This document shows, in pieces, positions 1-5,409 of a stretch of 9,624 nucleotides of DNA. The stretch covers positions 1-9,624 of the forward strand of contig JBKHYG010000001.1 in NCBI GenBank assembly GCA_046565595.1. Reading direction: 5' to 3'. Within the stretch, counting starts at the first letter, position 1. Each line of letters starts with the position of its first letter. This DNA is from JBKHYG01 sp046565595 (GTDB lineage Bacteria; Actinomycetota; AC-67). The notes beneath the pieces were generated by a model. The model saw only the letters and a list, made by a program, of their open reading frames with translations. It did not search any database and was not told the origin of the DNA. The position numbers were made by a program, and so were the translations under genes.

Positions 1-2
1 CA

Positions 3-554
3 ACGGCGGTGGCACAGGCGGCGAAGTGGTTGAAGATCCCGCGCGGTCCCGTCGTCGTGACGATCTCTTCGTCGCGTACGGTCGATGAGGTCCTGAAAGC
101 GCTTCGACCCACGGAGGCTCGCTTCCTCCAGTCATCTCCAGAGGGCGAAGGCAAGGCTGCCGCAGCGCGCGCCAGACGAGCGGGCCTGACCGCCAGGGTG
201 ATCCCAGACACGCATGCTGGACGCACGCTGCTCGATGCAGACCTGGTGGTGATGGGAGCCGATGCCATCGGACCGACGGTGGTGAACAAGATCGGATCGC
301 GCGCATTAGCTCTGCTAGCGGCTGACTCGAAGGTCCCCGCGTATGTGTTCGCTGACCGGACCAAGCTCGTGCCGCCTTCGATAGCACTTAGGGCTGTGCC
401 GCCCTACGAGCCCTTCGATGCGTCACTGGTTGCCGCGATCATCACCGAGGATGGGCCTGTCCGGCCTGCAACGCTACGGTCCGTGCGCTCGCGGGAAGTC
501 GCGAAGCAGATCTGGCGGGCTGCGGGCTTCCGCGGAGATCCGCCTGGGTCCTGA
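3..554 (+). CDS. eIF2B / ribose-1,5-bisphosphate isomerase-like protein, C-terminal part (cut by left edge)
   Basis: The reading frame is open to the left edge. A GTG at 9 could be read as a start, but family members are about 300 residues and only about 183 are visible, so the true start lies outside the window. Counting from the GTG, a segment like the family's ThSxS loop (TISSSRTV, residues 18-25) is followed by the signature GADAIGPTVVNKIGS (83-97), whose Asp85 aligns with the catalytic Asp of MtnA and R15P isomerases, then a VPAYVFADRTK strand and loop. The family includes methylthioribose-1-phosphate isomerase, ribose-1,5-bisphosphate isomerase and eIF2B regulatory subunits. The catalytic Cys region is off-window, so substrate cannot be assigned; a sugar-phosphate isomerase role in the cytosol is an inference. 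It converges on the thioesterase with only 6 bp between stop codons. Confidence 0.8.
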   Translation, partial: TAVAQAAKWLKIPRGPVVVTISSSRTVDEVLKALRPTEARFLQSSPEGEGKAAAARARRAGLTARVIPDTHAGRTLLDADLVVMGADAIGPTVVNKIGSRALALLAADSKVPAYVFADRTKLVPPSIALRAVPPYEPFDASLVAAIITEDGPVRPATLRSVRSREVAKQIWRAAGFRGDPPGS

Positions 555-560
555 CCGTGC

Positions 561-1019
561 TCAGTCGCGTGGGGCGAGCAGCGCCTGAGTGACCGTCATC
601 GTCGCAACCAGCCGGTCGCGATCATCGGTCACCCGCACCTCCAGGACCTGCGTCCTAGATCCCCTATGGACCTCGTGGGCTGACGCGTGCAAGACACCCT
701 CGGTGATGGCCCGCATGAAGTTCACCTGGAACTGGATGGTCGAGAAGTTCCATCCCTGCTCTAGTGCTGGAAGTGTCGCCCAGGCTGCACATGAGTCCCC
801 GAGGGTGGCGATCGCTCCTCCGTGCACGAACCGTCCGGGGTGCATCGTGTGGAGGCCAACCGGCATCGAGGCGGTCGCCTTACCCGGACCCGCGGAGGTG
901 ATCTCGATACCAAGCGCCTCGACCAAGGTCCCCTGGAAGATCTCGGCCTGGCGCGCCAGCGCGCTCTCGAGATCGGTGGTTCGGTCCGGTATGCCATGAT
1001 CCTGCTGCATGGAGGTCAT
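561..1019 (-). CDS. PaaI-type hotdog-fold thioesterase
   Basis: A 152-residue protein of the usual single-hotdog length. From the ATG at 1019 the core motif HPGRFVHGGAIATLGDS spans residues 60-76, with the conserved His66-Gly-Gly and the Asp75 that serves as general base or nucleophile positioner in PaaI/YbgC-like enzymes. The rest alternates strands as expected (FSTIQFQVNFMRAI, then VLHASAHEVHRGSRTQVLEVRV, then LVATMTVTQALL). Known relatives hydrolyse acyl- or phenylacetyl-CoA in the cytosol; the substrate here is unknown. The frame stays open to 1181, but residues upstream of the chosen Met are Arg/Gly-rich and overlap the divergent carboxypeptidase gene, so they are judged not coding. A second ATG at 1010 is equally possible; neither has a clear Shine-Dalgarno sequence. 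Confidence 0.85.
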   Translation of the reverse strand: MTSMQQDHGIPDRTTDLESALARQAEIFQGTLVEALGIEITSAGPGKATASMPVGLHTMHPGRFVHGGAIATLGDSCAAWATLPALEQGWNFSTIQFQVNFMRAITEGVLHASAHEVHRGSRTQVLEVRVTDDRDRLVATMTVTQALLAPRD

Positions 1020-1041
1020 GCGGGATGGATACCAGAGGATG

Positions 1042-1047
1042 TACCAT
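1042..1047 (+). promoter_or_regulatory. candidate -10 hexamer, leaderless promoter of the carboxypeptidase gene
   Basis: The hexamer TACCAT fits the actinobacterial TANNNT pattern and ends 8 nt before the ATG at 1056, so transcription would begin at or next to the start codon. No Shine-Dalgarno sequence lies at a working distance (AGAGG at 1034-1038 is 17 nt away). The -35 region would fall on the start codon of the divergent thioesterase. The same 8-nt geometry recurs before two other genes in this window. Confidence 0.5.
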
Positions 1048-1055
1048 CGTGCGAG

Positions 1056-2369
1056 ATGCGCCTCCGCGCCCTTCCTCTGATCCTGGTCGTCCTGCTTTCG
1101 GCCCAGCCTGCGATGGCGTACCGGCCCGAAGACACACCGCGCCGACGGCTCGACGCCGCTACCGCCGACGCTCGTTCCCACAGCGCCGCCCGGGGCGCGA
1201 CGCTCGGGATGCTGGTGCTACGAGAGGGAGTCCCGATCATGCGCGTCAACAAAGATGCGGCGATGATCCCCGCTTCGTTGACCAAACTCGCAACCACCGT
1301 GGCAGCGATCCATCGCTTCGGTCCCGAGCATCGGATGCCCACGATCGTGCGAGCCTCGGGCGGAAGCCCCTCCCGACCGGCGACCTTGATAATGGTTGGG
1401 CGGGGCGATCCGACCTTCTCCACCGAGGCCTATCGTCGCAAGCGGTACCTGCCAGATCCAGACGACCGGATCCAGAGACCTGCCTTCGCCAGCGGCAGCG
1501 CCACCGTTGAAGGGTTGGCGGCGCTGGTGAAAGCCGCCGGGGTCCGTTCGGTCGTGGGGGACCTTATCGCCGATGAGTCTTGGTTCGATACCGACCGGGT
1601 TCCCGACGGATGGCCTGCCAGCTACTTCTCCGGCGACCCGCAGAGCGGCTATCACTCGGCCCTGGTCGTGAACGAAGGCCGAACCGATCTGACCCGGCGC
1701 AACATCCATCCGAGACCCGCACTTCAGGCCGCCAACACCTTGCGCTCGGCGCTTAGGTCACAAGGGATCACCATCGGCGGTTCGGTACGGATCGGACGAA
1801 CCCCTGATGGCAGCCGAGAGGTCGCTCGCGTCGAGTCGCCACCGATGGCCGAGATCGTGGACTTCATCAACCGGTATTCGGCCAACTTCCAGGCCGACAT
1901 GGTCTTCAAGGCGCTCGGGGCTAGATACGGCAACCGAGGTTCTTACGCCGAGGCAGAACGGATCGTGGTGTCCTCGCTACGGGCCTTCGGTATACCGACC
2001 GAGGGCCTCGATCTGAAGGACGGCAGCGGGCTGTCGAGGAGCGGGCGGCTGACTGCTACCACCATCGCGTACACGCTCGAAGCGATCCGAACGCGCCCGA
2101 AGTTGCGATCCGTTTGGGAGTCACTGCCTGTGTCCGGCGGCCCCGGGACGCTGGAGAGACGGCTCAACCGTTGGCCGACCCGTGGCAATCTGCGTGCGAA
2201 GACCGGGCTCCTTCGGTATGTGCGCGGGTTGGCGGGGATCGTCCGCGATAGGGACGGGGCCTACATCGTGTTCGCCTCGATGTACAACCGGGGCCGTTCG
2301 GCGATCGCCCTGGGCATTCCCCTGGACCTGCTGACCCTATCCTTCGCGTATCACCCGTTCGGTCGCTGA
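1056..2369 (+). CDS. dacB: D-alanyl-D-alanine carboxypeptidase/endopeptidase, PBP4 type (peptidase family S13)
   Basis: A 437-residue exported penicillin-binding protein that trims or cleaves D-Ala-containing stem peptides of peptidoglycan outside the membrane. All three active-site motifs are present in order: Ser74-Leu-Thr-Lys77 (nucleophile motif), Ser275-Ala-Asn277 and Lys382-Thr-Gly384. The family-typical DGSGLSR (322-328) and GRGDPTF (115-121) are also visible. The N-terminus (MRLRALPLILVVLLSAQPAMA) is a signal peptide with likely AMA cleavage after residue 21. The frame is open upstream to an ATG at 822, but that extension is low-complexity Arg/Gly sequence antisense to the thioesterase, whereas the ATG at 1056 begins the signal peptide and has a -10 hexamer 8 nt ahead. 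Length is slightly shorter than E. coli PBP4 (477). Divergent from the thioesterase by 36 bp. Confidence 0.93.
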   Translation: MRLRALPLILVVLLSAQPAMAYRPEDTPRRRLDAATADARSHSAARGATLGMLVLREGVPIMRVNKDAAMIPASLTKLATTVAAIHRFGPEHRMPTIVRASGGSPSRPATLIMVGRGDPTFSTEAYRRKRYLPDPDDRIQRPAFASGSATVEGLAALVKAAGVRSVVGDLIADESWFDTDRVPDGWPASYFSGDPQSGYHSALVVNEGRTDLTRRNIHPRPALQAANTLRSALRSQGITIGGSVRIGRTPDGSREVARVESPPMAEIVDFINRYSANFQADMVFKALGARYGNRGSYAEAERIVVSSLRAFGIPTEGLDLKDGSGLSRSGRLTATTIAYTLEAIRTRPKLRSVWESLPVSGGPGTLERRLNRWPTRGNLRAKTGLLRYVRGLAGIVRDRDGAYIVFASMYNRGRSAIALGIPLDLLTLSFAYHPFGR

Positions 2370-2475
2370 CGCGACGGATGGCGCACGCTCGGACTCCGTC
2401 CCGCTGGCAGGCCGACGGGCTGCCGAAGCGTCGCATCGTGCGTCCACTCTCGCGCGTCTTGAGCTAGGAGATGGT

Positions 2476-2506
2476 GGAGGGTCGGCCCTCACCTGGCCGA
2501 CCCTCC
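2476..2506. terminator. 12-bp perfect stem-loop between convergent genes
   Basis: The arms GGAGGGTCGGCC (2476-2487) and GGCCGACCCTCC (2495-2506) are exact inverted repeats with a 7-nt loop. It lies about 107 bp after the carboxypeptidase stop and 40 bp beyond the stop of the opposing oxidase gene, where a bidirectional terminator is expected. There is no clear U-run on either side, so it is not a textbook intrinsic terminator; GC-rich actinobacteria often lack the U-run. Confidence 0.65.
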
Positions 2507-2515
2507 GTTCGTGAC

Positions 2516-2538
2516 GCGCTGACGCTCTAGCGTCGCGC
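2516..2538 (-). terminator. second stem-loop just past the oxidase stop codon
   Basis: GACGCT-CT-AGCGTC (2521-2534) is an inverted repeat extended outward by GCGC/GCGC with one bulged base, making a stem over 2516-2538. It starts 7 bp beyond the stop of the leftward copper radical oxidase gene, the right place to end that transcript or protect its 3' end. No U-run follows. The remainder of the 2370-2545 gap shows nothing recognisable. Confidence 0.45.
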
Positions 2539-2545
2539 ATCTGCG

Positions 2546-4420
2546 CTATGAGATGTTGACGATCGACGCCACGCTCGGCACACCGTCGGCACTGATCGCG
2601 AAGAGGTAGTAGTACCCGGGCGGAACGATCGTCGAGCCTGGGACCGTCGCGTTGTAGTAGTGGTTGGTGCCGATCGCATCCAGCTTGATCGTCCGGGCGT
2701 CTGCGTCGGTCACATGTGTCTGAGCGGGCAGACGGCTGAGCACGAGCTCGGCGGCGTCGGGTGACCCGCTGTCCAACTCGACCGAGAAGGGCTGACCGTT
2801 GGCTAGAGCGTTCGAGGAAACCTGGCTGATGACTGGACGCTCTCCGGCGTAGAGGTACGGCGGGAAGAAGCGCTCGAACGACGGGTCGCGGAGATTGTTG
2901 TTCATCAGGCCGCCACTGAGGTCATCGGTGTCGGGCTGTGCCGAGCCGTAACCCCAGTTGATCGGCGAGTGTCCACCGACCAGGATCGAGCCGTCCTTCA
3001 GCAGGATCGCCGAGTTGTGGTAGACGCGGTCACGAGCGCCGCTCGCAAGCGGGGTCCAACTCTGGCCGTCGAACATCTCGACCTGACGGACCGCCTTGGC
3101 AGAACCAGGAGCGATGACATCGTCCAGGGTTCCACCGTTGAAGGCGAGGACATCTCCGGTCGGGAGCGTCACGGCCGTGGAGAACCACCTGCTGTTGTTC
3201 AGGTCGGGGCCGAGTTCCGTTGATGCTTCGACCTTGCCGTCTTCGTTGGCATCGGTGAGTGTGAGGATCTCGGTCTTGTTGTGAGCCAGATAGGTGCCTG
3301 GGCTGACGCCGAGGGTTCCACCAGCCATCAGGACGCGGGCGGTGTCGTAGTCGCCCTCGTCGTTCGGCTCGAGGCGCAGGAGCGACTCTGCGGCACCGCT
3401 GCGAGCTGCCAGAGGGCCGACGCCGATGTCTCGCCAGGTGTTGGTGTCCGGATCGAAGGCAGCCTGGTTGTTCCAGCTGAGCTCGTCGACATCCTGACCC
3501 ATCGGGTTGAACTGCTGGCCGTTAGCGGTGAAGACGATCTCTCCGGTGGGGGCCAGATGCATCCGCGCGAACAGCGGAAGCGACTTGTTGGCCGTGTCCG
3601 GGTTGTCGCTCCAGGTGTCGGTGATCGGGTCGAAGACCTCGGTCTGGACGACATTGCGCGGCAGCACATCGGAGGCCTCGCCATCGGGGGTGTTGGCCAG
3701 AGAGGTGTTGTAGACCAGCTTGCTCACACCACCAGCGACGAACAACTTGCCATCGGGAAGCGTCACCAGGGTGGGGTACCACCGGCGCCAGCGCATGTCT
3801 CCGACACGCTCCCAGGCTCCGCCGCCATCGGCGGTGAACACGCGGGTGTGCTGGCTCCCGAACAGCTCCGAACCCATGCCTGAGTATCCGGTTGGGTTGT
3901 CCTCGAGAGCGGTGCCTTCGAAGTCATTCTGATAGGTGTAGAGCGTTCCGCCTGTTGCCAGCAGGCGACCGTCACTGAGCAGACGCTGGTCTGCGCAGAA
4001 CAGGTTGTCGCCGCCGCCGGTCGGGTTGACCGCCGGCTCACTGATCAACGGGGCATCGGTGTAGTCGTCACCGAGGTCCAGGATGCGGGAACGGTCCTTA
4101 GTCTCGAGAGCGTCTGGGAGGAAGACCGTAGCGAACTGCGCATTCTGGATGTCGCTGAGGCCGTCCCAGTACAGAACCTTGCCGTCGGGCAGGACGACCG
4201 CGGACGCTGCCGTCGGGTACCTGCCGGCCTCTTCGATCGTGTTCGGAGCGGCGGCATCGAAATCGCCGTTCTCGCTGAAGGGGGCGTCGAAGCACCCCTC
4301 GGTGGCTGCGTTCGCGCATGCAGGAGCGTCTCCTGCTGCCGCGAACGGAGACCCTGGGGTCCCAAGGACCGTGGAGATGGCGGCTGCGAAAGCAACCCCC
4401 AAACGCAACGGCTTACGCAT
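2546..4420 (-). CDS. secreted copper radical oxidase, galactose/glyoxal oxidase-like (kelch propeller + DUF1929)
   Basis: A 624-residue exported protein (signal peptide about residues 1-29, AAA then Gly30). Seven kelch-like strands (near 77-87, 148-158, 221-231, 289-301, 361-369, 419-430, 473-484) indicate a seven-bladed propeller, followed by the Ig-like C-terminal domain from about 527. By alignment to galactose oxidase the active site is complete: Cys142 (LFCADQ) and Tyr215 (RRWYPT) for the thioether-linked radical cofactor, axial Tyr467 and His468 (RVYHNS), and His569 (QTHVTDADARTIKL). RWYP resembles glyoxal oxidase and Streptomyces GlxA more than galactose oxidase. Such enzymes oxidise aldehydes or primary alcohols with O2, giving H2O2; the substrate here is unknown. 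Unlike GlxA, no membrane anchor is visible and no cellulose-synthase-like gene is adjacent. It follows the cupredoxin-CARDB gene by 87 bp on the same strand and has its own ribosome site (GAGGAG). Confidence 0.9.
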   Translation of the reverse strand: MRKPLRLGVAFAAAISTVLGTPGSPFAAAGDAPACANAATEGCFDAPFSENGDFDAAAPNTIEEAGRYPTAASAVVLPDGKVLYWDGLSDIQNAQFATVFLPDALETKDRSRILDLGDDYTDAPLISEPAVNPTGGGDNLFCADQRLLSDGRLLATGGTLYTYQNDFEGTALEDNPTGYSGMGSELFGSQHTRVFTADGGGAWERVGDMRWRRWYPTLVTLPDGKLFVAGGVSKLVYNTSLANTPDGEASDVLPRNVVQTEVFDPITDTWSDNPDTANKSLPLFARMHLAPTGEIVFTANGQQFNPMGQDVDELSWNNQAAFDPDTNTWRDIGVGPLAARSGAAESLLRLEPNDEGDYDTARVLMAGGTLGVSPGTYLAHNKTEILTLTDANEDGKVEASTELGPDLNNSRWFSTAVTLPTGDVLAFNGGTLDDVIAPGSAKAVRQVEMFDGQSWTPLASGARDRVYHNSAILLKDGSILVGGHSPINWGYGSAQPDTDDLSGGLMNNNLRDPSFERFFPPYLYAGERPVISQVSSNALANGQPFSVELDSGSPDAAELVLSRLPAQTHVTDADARTIKLDAIGTNHYYNATVPGSTIVPPGYYYLFAISADGVPSVASIVNIS

Positions 4421-4427
4421 CGGTTCT

Positions 4428-4433
4428 CTCCTC
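4428..4433 (-). promoter_or_regulatory. Shine-Dalgarno site of the copper radical oxidase gene
   Basis: On the minus strand GAGGAG precedes the ATG at 4420 by 7 nt, fixing this start. It is the strongest ribosome site in the window, in contrast to the apparently leaderless neighbours. The rest of the 4421-4507 gap holds a weak inverted repeat (CCGACC 4474-4479 with GGTCGG 4499-4504, 19-nt loop) just after the upstream gene's stop, and no clear promoter hexamer, consistent with co-transcription. Confidence 0.7.
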
Positions 4434-4507
4434 GAAGTAGTAGTTGGCTCCTCTTAACCCCTTCGATTCCACGCCGACCAGCCAGATTCCTTCCTGACGG
4501 TCGGGAC

Positions 4508-5347
4508 TCAGGGTGTAGGTAGCGGGCTCGGTATCCGGGTCGTCACGGGCTGCGGAGAGGGTGGATCGGGTAGTCCAACGCCCGGCAAGGTTCCCTCTGG
4601 CAGCAGGATCGCATACGCAGCCTCCGCAGAGTTGTCAGTTTCGTCCGATTCCACTAACGACTCGGCTCCGTCGGCGCCGACTCGTACCTCGAAGTCGCCA
4701 ACCTTGTTGAAGGTCGTCCAATCCTGGTTGACCTCTACCTGACCACCCGCGAGCAACGCGGAGATCTCTGCATCGCCGAACCTCGTCCACTCCGTTGCGC
4801 CGACGGGGCGATAGTCGAAGTGCACCCTCGAGCCCGGAGCTGCAGCCTCTCCGATGTTGCTCACCAGCGCCTTCACCCGTACCGAGGTTCCAAGCGGCGT
4901 CTGATGGAACGAGATCTGGTCCACGATCAGGTTCGGCAGTGCGCCGGACCCGTCCAGGACGGTGATGGTCCCTCCGAACCGGTGGATCGCACACTGGTAG
5001 GGATAGATGCCGGCGACATCGAAGGTGACCGTGAACTCGTCCCCTGTCCCGAGGTCTTCGCCGCGGTCCCGGAGCGTGTCGAAGACGCAGTCGGCCGGAT
5101 CGTTGCGCATGTCCAACCGGGGACAACGCTCGTGGGTGACGGTGTGCACACGAGGAGCGTGGTTGTCCCATCGGACGCTGTCTCCGACCCGTATGACGAC
5201 ATCGGTCGGCGAGAAGGACGGGATCGGCAAGGTGTCCAGCGTGTGCACATGCGCGGTGACCGGGTGCTGCTCTGAAGAGGCAGGCTGCATCGCCCCGGTG
5301 GAGACCAGGGCGAAAGCCGACAACACGGCCGCGCAGGATCGCAACAT
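4508..5347 (-). CDS. secreted cupredoxin-CARDB two-domain protein
   Basis: A 279-residue exported protein of unknown function. After a signal peptide (about 1-25) comes a plastocyanin-like domain (about 30-132): VIRVGDSVRWDN leads to His68, and YPYQCAIH supplies Cys119 and His122, the expected type 1 copper ligands. The usual axial Met five residues after the second His is absent (Thr127 at that place). Between His68 and Cys119 there is an insert with Cys75 and Cys87, possibly a disulfide. Residues about 137-247 form a CARDB adhesion-type beta-sandwich (PNLIVDQISF ... VESDETDNSAE). The tail (255-279) is Pro-rich. It is likely first in an operon with the copper radical oxidase, so electron transfer, copper delivery or scaffolding for that enzyme is a reasonable inference. 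The ATG at 5347 lacks a good ribosome site; a weak AATCAT hexamer lies 7 nt ahead. Confidence 0.85.
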   Translation of the reverse strand: MLRSCAAVLSAFALVSTGAMQPASSEQHPVTAHVHTLDTLPIPSFSPTDVVIRVGDSVRWDNHAPRVHTVTHERCPRLDMRNDPADCVFDTLRDRGEDLGTGDEFTVTFDVAGIYPYQCAIHRFGGTITVLDGSGALPNLIVDQISFHQTPLGTSVRVKALVSNIGEAAAPGSRVHFDYRPVGATEWTRFGDAEISALLAGGQVEVNQDWTTFNKVGDFEVRVGADGAESLVESDETDNSAEAAYAILLPEGTLPGVGLPDPPSPQPVTTRIPSPLPTP

Positions 5348-5377
5348 CTAAGGGATGATTCTCCCAAGACCCACCGG

Positions 5378-5383
5378 TACCCT
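5378..5383 (+). promoter_or_regulatory. candidate -10 hexamer for the repeat protein-cupredoxin operon
   Basis: TACCCT matches TANNNT and is preceded by GG. A start of transcription near 5390 would give a leader of about 20 nt carrying the GAAGGG ribosome site. It overlaps the left arm of the 5381-5395 palindrome. No convincing -35 element is seen. Assignment rests only on pattern and spacing. Confidence 0.4.
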
Positions 5384-5395
5384 GCTCGAAGCAGG
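5381..5395. promoter_or_regulatory. perfect palindrome, candidate operator in the divergent copper-gene promoter region
   Basis: CCTGCT-CGA-AGCAGG has 6-bp perfect arms around a 3-bp centre. It lies in the 62-bp space between the two divergent copper-related operons, overlapping the candidate -10 of the rightward one and its likely start of transcription, a position typical of a repressor site. It could instead form a small hairpin at the 5' end of the mRNA. No regulator gene is in the window. Confidence 0.35.
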
Positions 5396-5397
5396 AT

Positions 5398-5403
5398 GAA
5401 GGG
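5398..5403 (+). promoter_or_regulatory. Shine-Dalgarno site of the repeat protein gene
   Basis: GAAGGG ends 6 nt before the ATG at 5410 and supports this start, which also leaves an intact signal peptide. Confidence 0.5.
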
Positions 5404-5409
5404 TGTGAG

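Noticed and set aside
822..1055. N-terminal extension of the carboxypeptidase frame back to an ATG at 822
   Set aside because: The added residues are antisense to the thioesterase, have no domain character, and would bury the signal peptide; the ATG at 1056 begins a normal signal peptide and has a -10 hexamer at a fitting distance.
3281..3883. A 200-residue open frame on the plus strand inside the copper radical oxidase gene
   Set aside because: It lies wholly antisense to a gene with clear catalytic motifs. Long antisense frames are common at this GC content and its product shows no recognisable domain.
4474..4504. Inverted repeat CCGACC/GGTCGG after the cupredoxin-CARDB stop as a terminator splitting the operon
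   Set aside because: Only 6 bp with a 19-nt loop and no U-run; too weak to claim termination, so it is only mentioned with the gap.
5376..5405. Copper-sensor (CsoR-like) operator suggested by TACCC and GGGTG flanking the palindrome
   Set aside because: The half-sites are too far apart (about 18 bp between them) and not symmetric enough; only the inner palindrome is kept as a candidate operator of unknown regulator.
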